Shown piece after piece: positions 9,500 to 18,153 of a stretch of DNA of 64,000 nucleotides (position 1 is its first letter; each line of letters starts with the position of its first letter). This DNA is from Athripsodes cinereus (Eukaryota > Arthropoda > Insecta > Trichoptera > Leptoceridae), in contig OX388322.1 in the NCBI GenBank assembly GCA_947579605.1, positions 310,001 to 374,000 of the forward strand. The letters are read 5' to 3'. Under the pieces are notes generated by a model. It did not search any database, had not been told where the DNA came from, and saw nothing but the letters and a program-made list of their open reading frames with translations. Position numbers and translations under genes: made by a program.

Positions 9500-10335
9500 A
9501 AGCGTAACTATATCATCTTGCCCCTGGAAAATTTATTGGATGCCCCCCCCCCCCCATTCGGTAAAAATCCTCACGTTGTAATTTCATTTTAATATTCACT
9601 TAAGTAGTTGGCCAACAGTATTATAAAAATAATAATAATAATTCTTTATTCCAATAATATTGTTCACAACTACATAAATTTACAAGCAAAAGACATTAAA
9701 ATATGCATAATAATATGACAGCCACACTAGCCCTAAGGCTGTGTTGTGGCAGAGAAACAATAAATTTATCATGTTAGACAATAACGAAAATAAACAACAA
9801 GTGAGTCAGTATGTCAGTCTGTGCAGACAGTTAAAATGAGTTATGTATGTCATGAGTGAGTGAGTCAGTGAGCGAGCTCGCAATTAAGTCAGCGAAAAAG
9901 TGAGTCAGTGGGCGAGCTCGCAATTGAGCCAACGAAAGATCCAGATGAATGAATAAACAGAATATGTCAGAATATGCCAGAGAGGCGACCCAACAGCCAC
10001 AACCGAACAGAAACCCAACAGTCACAGTAAATATATACATCAAATCATTAAATTAAACTCATCAAATTACACCAAAAACCTCAGCATAGCCTCAGACTCG
10101 TCCACCCCAACGTCCATAAGGTATCCTCTGACCGCTCTCTTAAATACATCACCACTTCTTAACTTATTGTGTGCATGTTAGTTAAATATCTAATAAATTT
10201 TATTTCCAAAAGCATAGTTTATTACATAATTTTAATGAAATAACCCTAGGAATACACGAGATATCTCTATTAGACCAGGGGCCCCCATTGGGTCCGGGGC
10301 CCGTGGTATTTTGCCAGCCCTGCCACCCTATAGTT
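9500..10335. mobile_element. Possible degenerate hAT-like element split by a LINE 3' end
   Basis: The left side has GCGTAACTATATCATCTTGC (from about 9502). The right side, in reverse complement from about 10338, reads GATAACTATAGGGTGGCAGG and then GCTGGCAAAAT. Similar GTAACTATAGGGTGGCAGG ends are common in hAT-type miniature elements. No clean target duplication was found, and the left terminus is diverged, so this is tentative. The interior is largely the LINE 3' UTR described next. Confidence 0.3.
9628..10200 (-). mobile_element. LINE 3' UTR (no coding part), minus strand
   Basis: In minus-strand orientation the stretch ends in AATAAAGAATTATTATT, a poly-A-signal-like word plus an ATT tail (plus-strand 9628-9655). 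Just upstream is a hairpin built on GCCACA/TGTGGC and AGCC/GGCT (9719-9752). A very similar hairpin and tail lie at 54.56 kb. Inside, 9858-9940 holds two tandem copies of a roughly 44-base unit beginning GTGAGTCAGTGAGCGAGCTC. No reverse transcriptase frame is visible. Confidence 0.5.
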
Positions 10336-10339
10336 ATCA

Positions 10340-11020
10340 CATTAACCTCGTACAATGGTTAATTGTAAAAATAACTTCGATTAACATACTATTTTCAATT
10401 ATTCCTAAATATTATATGCTTCTTATAGGATAGTAACTACATGGTATTATAAAAATACCAGAACGACATACCTCTCATTTATCAGTTTCTCTCCGCCTAC
10501 TTTAAGGGATAGGGTGAATTAATTAATTTAATTAAATATCGAGTATTTTGTAAAGGTAAAGAAAAGAACAAACAATTATTTACATAATAACAGAGTTAAG
10601 TATTTCATTTCCCTACATCAATATTATATAAATGAAATATAATATCAGCCATATTGATCTTTCTTCCATTGTTTGTGAAATTAATAACATTATGGGTCGG
10701 ACATTGTCTTATAAGAAAAACGTCAGAAGAGAGTAATATATGTAAGTTAATTTCTATAGACGTCCAAAACAGATTCCATACAAAACAATACCTACATACG
10801 TACAAGTAGATATTATTAATAAGAGTAGGTACCCAAAACCCAATATTTACATTTTATTGATAGTAGATACAAAGTATTAATATTATAATATAATATATAT
10901 ATATAAAGGTACAAAGGAAAATATGTTTATACCTACATGTTTTATACGTATTATTTACGTTTGAGTTTATTTATAAATACGATTATATTATATTATACTT
11001 AATCTGACATAATTTTTTGT
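10340..11020. other. AT-rich non-coding stretch, nothing recognised
   Basis: Only AT-rich DNA with short TA runs (about 10885-10905). A 66-codon minus frame at 10605-10805 has no recognisable content. Confidence 0.5.
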
Positions 11021-11023
11021 TCC

Positions 11024-11485
11024 ATGAAACAACTGGTAAAGAATCGGTATCCCAATCTTTTTCATAAGTCTTCGAGTGTCCTGTAAACGGCAGATGTTCG
11101 ACAAAAATAGACAAATTTTACATTCAGCGATACATTCAATTTTACATTCCGATTCCATTTTACATTCCGTTTCAATTTTACATTCCGTGACAGCAGAGAA
11201 CGATGGGGCTTCCTACAGGACGAATCTGGGGCATGTGACTGTGGTGCAGCGCAGACTATGCCACACTTGTTGGAGTGTCCACTGTCCATTGTGCCCTGTC
11301 ACTTGCACTATGGAGAATATTTTTGACGCATCTCCACCTGCTATGCGTTTTGCACAGTACTGGAGATCAGTTTGATTGGTTTTTTTTTTCTGGGTTTCGA
11401 CACGATAAATAAATAATTCAGCGATAAACTTGCATGTTTATTTCCTGCAGCTGGTTTGCTGGCTATCCCACTTGTGTGACAAACG
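11024..11485 (+). mobile_element. SINE-B copy interrupted by a LINE insertion
   Basis: The head of SINE-B (GGTAAAGAATCGGTATCCC, TCGAGTGTCCTGTAAACGGC, GATGTTCGA) runs to 11132. The tail (TTGCATGTTTATTTCC, GCAGCTGGTTTGCTGGCTA, CCACTTGTGTGAC) resumes after 11416. The interruption is flanked by an 11-base direct repeat. The SINE also lacks the block around CCACCCATCC, an older internal deletion. Confidence 0.75.
11133..11415 (+). mobile_element. 5'-truncated LINE end nested in SINE-B, 11-bp duplication
   Basis: The insert is bounded by ATTCAGCGATA at 11122-11132 and 11416-11426, the size expected for a LINE target duplication. It begins with three imperfect copies of TTTTACATTCCG spaced about 19 bases apart. 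It then codes for the C-terminal zinc-knuckle-like CDCGAAQTMPHLLECP motif of a non-LTR reverse transcriptase, and after a frameshift for MRFAQYWRSV and a stop. It ends in a T run and an AATAAATA tail. Confidence 0.8.
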
Positions 11486-11489
11486 AAAA

Positions 11490-11960
11490 TATTTAATGTC
11501 TTATTTATGAAATTCTGCGAACAGCTATCTTACACAGGACACTCGATAACCTGTAGAAAAGAGTGGGAGACCTATTAATTCTGCATAGTCTATTTAGGAT
11601 ATACATAATTTGTACTCCTTTTAATCTATAATGAGCGAAGACTGACATAATGCTAGTATGTGATATAGTATTATAGGTACTCGTATATCTTGTCGTTTAA
11701 TAATATTGATAGCTGGGTGTATAAATTGTATCAGAATTATAGAATAATAAAACATACAATAAAATAATATTATCCTATTTAGGATTGTTTACGAAAACAA
11801 TAATTTACTCGCATACACATTGATACGAACTAGGTATAAACAATGAAACAAAACTGCTATTAAACAAGAATATTATTGACAACTAACTATTTTTTTTAAT
11901 ATTTATCAATTTTGGCTTCATTTACTGAGTTTAGCCAAAACAAGCAGATGAAATGTTAAT
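11490..11960. other. AT-rich non-coding stretch, nothing recognised
   Basis: There is no frame or repeat that I can name between the SINE and the satellite array. Confidence 0.45.
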
Positions 11961-11964
11961 AATT

Positions 11965-13092
11965 TAGCACGAGTGGAATATCTCATCGCTGAATTGAAGA
12001 TGTTTAATATCATAATAATGATATTTTAATATCATAATAATTATATAATTTAGCACGAGTGGAATATATAATTTAGCACGAGTTTAATATCATAATAATT
12101 ATATAATTTAGCACGAGTGGAATATCTCATTGCTGAATTGAAGATGTTTAATATCATAATAATGATATTTTAATATCATAATAATTATATAATTTAGCAC
12201 GAGTGGAATATATAATTTAGCACGAGTTTAATATCATAATAATTATATAATTTAGCACGAGTGGAATATATAATTTAGCACGAGTTTAATATCATAATAA
12301 TTATATAATTTAGCACGAGTGGAATATCTCATCGCTGAATTGAAGATGTTTAATATCATAATAATGATATTTTAATATCATAATAATTATATAATTTAGC
12401 ACGAGTGGAATATATAATTTAGCACGAGTTTAATATCATAATAATTATATAATTTAGCACGAGTGGAATATCTCATCGCTGAATTGAAGATGTTTAATAT
12501 CATAATAATGATATTTTAATATCATAATAATTATATAATTTAGCACGAGTGGAATATATAATTTAGCACGAGTTTAATATCATAATAATTATATAATTTA
12601 GCACGAGTGGAATATATAATTTAGCACGAGTTTAATATCATAATAATTATATAATTTAGCACGAGTGGAATATATAATTTAGCACGAGTTTAATATCATA
12701 ATAATTATATAATTTAGCACGAGTGGAATATCTCATCGCTGAATTGAAGATGTTTAATATCATAATAATGATATTTTAATATCATAATAATTATATAATT
12801 TAGCACGAGTGGAATATATAATTTAGCACGAGTGGAATATATAATTTAGCACGAGTTTAATATCATAATAATTATATAATTTAGCACGAGTGGAATATCT
12901 CATCGCTGAATTGAAGATGTTTAATATCATAATAATGATATTTTAATATCATAATAATTATATAATTTAGCACGAGTGGAATATATAATTTAGCACGAGT
13001 TTAATATCATAATAATTATATAATTTAGCACGAGTGGAATATCTCATCGCTGAATTGAAGATGTTTAATATCATAATAATGATATTTTACAT
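11965..13092. repeat. Higher-order satellite array seeded from SINE-B
   Basis: A tandem array of about 1.1 kb is built from three blocks: TTTAGCACGAGTGGAATAT, CTCATCGCTGAATTGAAGATG, and the AT-rich TTTAATATCATAATAAT palindrome-like block. The CTCATCGCTGAATTGAAG block recurs seven times, at about 11982, 12127, 12328, 12471, 12731, 12898 and 13042. The spacings are near 145, 201, 143, 260, 167 and 144. A base unit of about 144 is thus expanded in steps of about 58 (one or two GTGG/GTTT half-units) or about 23. The CTCATCGCTGAATT block with its preceding GTGG matches SINE-B in minus orientation. Confidence 0.9.
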
Positions 13093-13094
13093 GA

Positions 13095-13175
13095 TGATGA
13101 TGATGATGATTATGGATGATTTTGTTTTGACGCCGTTTAACAGTCCCTAGACCATCTCAAGGGCGCCTATTATTT
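13095..13175 (-). mobile_element. Non-coding 3' end of the CR1/L2-like LINE
   Basis: ATGATGATGATGATG is followed by GACGCCGTTTAACAG and CATCTCAAGGGCGCC. The last two blocks match the 3' UTR of the 6.8 kb LINE in the same orientation and spacing. No coding part is present, so this is a 3'-end-only copy. Confidence 0.5.
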
Positions 13176-13368
13176 TTATTTAACTTTTATAGAATTTTGA
13201 AAATACAATTGTGATTGTCACAAATTTGATTAAAATGCGAGAATTTTATGTGAGTTCCAATTGAAGGTATTATTAATTGTCACAAATATTATTCACTAAT
13301 ACACATTTTTAAATTTGTAATTTTTAACTATTTTAAAAATAATAACACCCAAAAATTTAACTTTATAA

Positions 13369-13372
13369 AACT
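13369..13372. repeat. Target-site duplication AACT, left copy
   Basis: AACT directly precedes the TGTTATGG start of the 5' LTR, and the identical AACT follows the 3' LTR at 26597-26600. A 4-bp duplication is usual for many insect Ty3/gypsy elements. Confidence 0.85.
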
Positions 13373-14845
13373 TGTTATGGTTCTGTATTTTAGAACGACC
13401 AAAAATCTCCCAAATACCTACATCTGTATGAGATAAGAAAAAAAAATGTGAAATTTTGCTATCAGCGGCAAACTAGATAATTAGTAGAGCAATTATATTT
13501 ATTGGTGACAAATATTTTGTTTACGAATATTATGGAAATATTTGCATAATCACTCGTGAGAAGAAAGCGGCGAGGTCCAATTAGTTAAGGTACCTGGCGT
13601 TGTGCAATAAACAGATTGCATTCGCACGTGGGACGGGATGCCGGCATATTCTTTGTGATTTTCTAAGGGGGTCGTAAAATATTATAGAAGATAATATTAT
13701 TAGGAAGTTCGAATATCTTGTTGTGAAATAATAAACGCGGCTTCCTCAAAGAGAAAAAAGACAATATTGAAATGTAGTCCGTGGGAATGAGATATTTTGC
13801 TGAAAAACAATAAATGCGACAGTAAAATAGAACATGGAAAAAAAGGGAGCTGATAAGAAATTCTATCTAGGTGGCCAGTAATTATATACGTCACGAAATA
13901 CCTACCACTAATATAACGCAGTATGTATGTACTTACTTGCGTTATTGGGGGGGATTATTAATAAAGAAGTGTTGATCAATCAATTATGTATTACATTATC
14001 AGTTGTTGAAAATCATATTGAAATGAATGGAAGGATAGCCGGACTAATTAATAGGTGTGTAAGTAGGCTTATTAATACACAGGTGAAGATAGAAAGAGAG
14101 AATAATTTATAATTACGAGAGATTCGAATTAAAGGATAGAATAATTATAGAATGTTGTTGCAATGAACCCAAAGTGTGTACGTAAGATCTGATTTTATTG
14201 AATGAATAAGTAGAAGTGAATATAGATATATAGATAATTAATTGATATCGGGAATTCGTTATCAATATTTTTTTCTTGTATATTGTATGAGGTGTATGTA
14301 AGGCTTTCTTTTACTAATCTTATACCTACTATGATTTTAGGTAATAATCATTGGACGTCTAGGTATAAATAAATAACGAAATAGAATTACTCATACGATA
14401 TTTACGAGGTATGAGTAGTCTTCATTATGTATTTGTAAATTTTAATTAAGGGTAGGAATAAGATAAAGATACCTAAATGTGAAACATGGATATCTTAATT
14501 AGGTATGTGTCGTGATAGAAATGAAATAAGCAAGATCTACCTAAATATGAAGGGGAGTAAATAGATAAACCGATAGATATTTTTAGAGTCGAGAATTATT
14601 ATTGATATTATGAGTTTTGAACGGAGAAGGAGATGTGAAGCGCATAGATGATTAGTATCTAAGCCATAAATTACGACTCGAAAGGCGGTATAATGTTAGG
14701 AAGAGATAGAAGATGTTAAAATAAGATAGAACGACGTTCGGACCGCATCCCTGTGTTACATTGGCGAGAATCATAGGGGGTGGATGCGAGAGATAAGGAA
14801 GTACGTCGTGATTGGAGAATTAGAGATTTTACCCGCGAAATCTGG

Positions 14846-14852
14846 TATAAAA
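14846..14852 (+). promoter_or_regulatory. TATA box of the 5' LTR
   Basis: TATAAAA lies in CTGGTATAAAAGCTC. If it is used, transcription would start about 25-30 bases downstream (near 14875). The identical box in the 3' LTR is at 24824-24830. No experimental support is available from sequence alone. Confidence 0.6.
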
Positions 14853-14904
14853 GCTCATACATATCGGAAAATTAGGAGAATTCAAAAATAGTTGTGAAGG
14901 GATA

Positions 14905-15004
14905 CCGCGATTGTTATTCGCGGAAGGGCCGAGAGATTAAAATTCAGTTGAGAAGAGAGACCGCGATTTAGTTATTCGCGGAGAATCGCGAGTAGTATTC
15001 GCGA
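14905..15004 (+). other. Cluster of CCGCGA/TCGCGG hairpins in the LTR leader
   Basis: Three successive short hairpins just after the predicted transcription start: CCGCGA...TCGCGG at 14905-14923 (7-base loop), the same arms at 14961-14981 (9-base loop), and TCGCGA...TCGCGA at 14986-15004. They stand out because the surrounding DNA is AT-rich. They may be RNA structures or binding sites; their role is unknown. Confidence 0.6.
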
Positions 15005-16296
15005 AAAGTGATTTTGTTGTGAGAAATTAATTCGCGGAAATAACTTAGAGATTGTTTGTAGTGAGATCAAATTCAAATTCAAATTGATCGATCGAGATTG
15101 TTATACATAGTCGCGAAAATTTGGGAGAAATTAATAATAAGATATTAATAATCGTGAATAAGAACTAATAATTGTGAGTCAAATGATTCGTAGTGAACAA
15201 GTAAACGAATATATCGGTGTGTAATTACACAATACCAATCAACCAACTATTCTAATCTATAGTAAATCATTGATTACTGATTGATTAGCTGTCGAAGCGG
15301 TGCGATAGACTTTACTCAATGAGTTGGCAAATTAAAATCATAACGCAAGAAGCCTACGACTAGTGTGAACTGTGTGACGTCGCAGAGGGTCAGAGGTGAA
15401 TTAGCCAACGGGGAGATTTCACTTAGAAGGGGAGGACACGTTAATGCTGTGCGTCAAGAAACGGGAGATACCTACAATCAGATTTCGATTAATTTTCTTA
15501 TTTCGCTACTCGAGGTCGAAAGGAAGATAAGATCTACATACATCGGAGGCGCGGTTAATCATATCGTAAGAAAAATTGTTTTAATTTAAATTTATGTCTA
15601 CTTTATTTTTATTATACACATTGTTATCAAATTATTGATTGATAATTATTATGTTTTAATGAGTAACTAGTTATTGATGACCTGGATAAATTATTATCGT
15701 GGATAGTTACCTTGTTGTGGTATGACTATTAGTTGATTTTGATTTTGTGTATTTAATATTATTTGATAATATTTTGTTTTATGAACAACTGATTATGGAT
15801 GACTGACTTTAATAATTTTGTGAATCAGCATTTATTATGGTTTATTAGTGGGTTCATTTTTTTTTAATGTGTAAATAACTACCAATTGATACTCTTACTT
15901 AATTATAAAATTTTCATGAATAATTCATAGTGAAAATAATAATATTAATTTGTCATACGCAAGTACCTAGTGGTACGACTACTGCCAGTTTAATCTAGCC
16001 TTAATTAATCTAGAGTTCGCAGTTTTATGAGACTAGTATAATGTTTCAATTGTTTTCTTCGAACTGATTACATTGCTTTTTTTTGTATATGAATATAACA
16101 TTACACTGAGTTACATACATATATAAACATGATATGTTCTTAATTTGTCTTGTAAATAATAGCTGTTTTAATTATATATATTATTTTTTTTTATTATTAT
16201 TGACTAACTTATTGAAATTACCTACATTACTATTACTGTATATTGTGGTATTACCAAGGTGGAAACTGTTGAGTAATATTATTGTTTAATTGTGTA

Positions 16297-16302
16297 AATA
16301 AA
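16297..16302 (+). terminator. Candidate polyadenylation signal in the LTR
   Basis: AATAAA in GTGTAAATAAACCAT, about 1.45 kb downstream of the TATA box. The 3' LTR copy at about 26275-26280 would end the genomic RNA. Other AATAAA words lie upstream of the TATA box and would not be transcribed at the 5' end. Confidence 0.45.
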
Positions 16303-16533
16303 CCATATTTTGTATCAAATTCTCTAGAGTTTACAATTAGTAGAATAGTTAGCATTCCCTATCCCACCACTTGCTTGCATACTTATTGAGTTTCGAAGGA
16401 GGAAGAGAGAAAGGCCCTCTCGCGGTTCAAACCCGCAGAGGAAGATATCGTACGGGTTGTTAGCTACCTCCGGCTGTTCGTAGGAGCGGAGGACTGAGGA
16501 CTTATCTCCATCAGGGTGAGCTAGCCGGGAAAA

Positions 16534-16542
16534 GAGGTAAGT
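16534..16542 (+). promoter_or_regulatory. Consensus splice donor in U5
   Basis: GAG|GTAAGT matches the 5' splice-site consensus, with the intron starting at 16537. A matching acceptor candidate, a T-rich run ending TTTTTATAG at 17128, lies 38 bases before the gag ATG. Splicing would shorten the leader by about 590 bases and remove the primer-binding site. This is inference only. Confidence 0.35.
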
Positions 16543-16624
16543 CCCCCCCCCCCTTCTGAGAGTAGAGGAGTGAATCCCGGAGGGTAGCGCTGCTGAAAGC
16601 CTAAGAACACCCGTATCATATGTT

Positions 16625-16642
16625 TGGCGCTGTAACGTGGGG
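16625..16642 (+). other. Putative primer-binding site
   Basis: TGGCGCTGTAACGTGGGG begins six bases after the LTR end. TGGCGC would pair with a tRNA 3' end of GCGCCA. I cannot assign the tRNA species without a tRNA set from the genome. Confidence 0.6.
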
Positions 16643-17166
16643 CTAGCTTAGACCTGTTATTCAGGTACTAAGCACGAACTGTTGGGGTAACCAGGGAGTT
16701 ACACCTAAGTTCTCTCTTTTAAGGTTATTACGGCATAAGCAAGTGGTAGGTGAGGATGATAGGGAAGGTCTAGATAGGTATTGTTTAGTAAGCGTTTGGT
16801 ATGGAAATTGTCGTATGTAACGTCACAATAATACTCGTTAAATCCGTAATAATCTGTGTGTAATTTTGTAGTTAGGTATTTTATAGATGAGATAGGTATT
16901 GAAGTGAGTACGTCCTTGCAAAATTGTAATAATTTTATCGTGCCATTTAGTTGTTTAGTATCTTCTAGAAGAGGTAGGTATTTTGTTGAGTATGTCTTGG
17001 TGAAATCGAGTATAATTTTTGTGCGCGATTTCGTAGTAGGTGTTTCCTTGTAGAGATAGGTATTAAATTGAGTAAATCGTTGTTGTAATTCGGTTGGATG
17101 CAATTTTGTAGGTAATTTTTTTTTATAGAGATAGGTGTTTAATTGATTTAATAATTATTTTGAAAA
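16643..17166 (+). other. Untranslated leader of the retrotransposon
   Basis: About 520 bases between the primer-binding site and gag. It contains degenerate repeats of a GTAGGT...TAGAGATAGGTATT pattern, near 16870, 17030 and 17110. The minus strand is open for 132 codons over 16705-17103 (see findings). There is no plus-strand gene. Confidence 0.6.
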
Positions 17167-18153
17167 ATGAACGGAAACGGTAAGAAGAGCGTTCGTTCTG
17201 CGACTAGGAAGACAGCGTCTGAGCCAGAGGCGAGTACCGAAACGGAGATGGCGGACGTAAGCCAATCTCAGGGAGGGAGTACCTCCGGAATTAGGGAGAG
17301 GACTTCTGAGAACAGAGAAAACTCTCTGTTGAGTGAGTTGTCGCGAATAGTTATTGTAGATCGCGGGGACAATGAGAGACGGGAGATATCAGCGACATAT
17401 GAGGGTCGCCCAGATGAGTGCCCGGAGGACTTTATATCGGCTTGTGAAAGGCATTTCCATCGATATGAAGTGGGAGAACAGGAGATGGTAAAGAAGGCGG
17501 CTGCTAGGTTGAGAGGTGCTGCCGGCCAATGGTGGCGTACGAGAGGCAGTAATCTCCTGCGATGGGAGGTGTTCAAGACCCTCCTGGGGCAGAGATATGG
17601 GACGGAGGTCGCTGAACACTGTTTGTTAGCCCATATGTATGGCGATAAACAGAAGGAAGAAGAATCGGGGTTAGCCTTCCTGGAGAGGAAGTCTAAGGTT
17701 TTCCAGAGGCTTAAGGGGGACGAACCATGGGGTATGCTAGTCCCTCACATCGTAACGTTGATGACGTCACGGTATAGGGAGGCCCTAGAGAGGGACATTA
17801 CTACGATGGGAACGTACGAAGCGCTCTACAATAGAGTAATGGCGATTGATTTCCCTAGGGAAATGGTATACCCAATAGGGGAAGAGGTTAAGAGGGAGAG
17901 AGGTCCGATTCAAAATAATCGACAGAATTATAATCGGAATAATGGGAGTAATCAGAATGATCGAAATAATGGGAATAATCGGTATAGACAATTGTCATGT
18001 TATCGGTGTAATGGCAACCATTTGCAGAGCGAGTGCCCTCAACAGAGACAGGAACAGAGAGCCGGAGGACAGGAGAGGAACACATGGCGGGGAAACGGCT
18101 CGCGCCCTGGGCAGAGAGACGACGCGGTGTCTCCAGGACCGGGGCGACAATAA
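17167..18153 (+). CDS. gag: Gag-like capsid/nucleocapsid protein of the Ty3/gypsy element
   Basis: The 328-residue structural protein should assemble the particle that packages the element RNA. Residues about 70-220 look like the retrotransposon Gag capsid domain, with ARLRGAAGQWWRTRG followed by WEVFKTLLGQRYG. The C-terminus is basic and Asn/Arg-rich and carries one zinc knuckle, CYRCNGNHLQSEC. Its spacing is CX2CX3HX4C, one residue short of the classical CX2CX4HX4C. The ATG at 17167 in AAAAATGAAC is the first in this frame after the leader. The frame ends at TAA 18151-18153 and overlaps pol by about 140 bases. A slippery site at 18090-18096 lies inside its last 20 codons, so most ribosomes should make Gag and some a Gag-Pol fusion. 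Confidence 0.9.
   Translation: MNGNGKKSVRSATRKTASEPEASTETEMADVSQSQGGSTSGIRERTSENRENSLLSELSRIVIVDRGDNERREISATYEGRPDECPEDFISACERHFHRYEVGEQEMVKKAAARLRGAAGQWWRTRGSNLLRWEVFKTLLGQRYGTEVAEHCLLAHMYGDKQKEEESGLAFLERKSKVFQRLKGDEPWGMLVPHIVTLMTSRYREALERDITTMGTYEALYNRVMAIDFPREMVYPIGEEVKRERGPIQNNRQNYNRNNGSNQNDRNNGNNRYRQLSCYRCNGNHLQSECPQQRQEQRAGGQERNTWRGNGSRPGQRDDAVSPGPGRQ

Larger units (their letters stand above)
13373..16618 (+). repeat. 5' LTR (3,246 bp)
   Basis: It starts TGTTATGG and ends CCCGTATCA. A TATAAAA box at 14846-14852 suggests U3 is about 1.5 kb. An AATAAA at 16297-16302 followed by a TTTTGTATC-type stretch suggests a repeated region of about 1.45 kb, then a U5 of about 0.3 kb. It contains short GC-rich hairpins (14905-15004), a C11 run (16543-16553) and a perfect splice donor (16534-16542). 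Small frames of 61-74 codons occur but resemble nothing known. LTRs of this length are well above the few hundred bases common in insect Ty3/gypsy elements. Confidence 0.93.

Noticed and set aside
11965..13092. CRISPR-like array
   Set aside because: Units are contiguous with no unique spacers, and the DNA is eukaryotic; it is a satellite.
13700..15589. Small LTR frames (64, 61 and 74 codons) as genes
   Set aside because: Duplicated only because the LTRs are duplicates; one lies upstream of the TATA box, the 74-codon one lacks an ATG, and none resembles a known protein.
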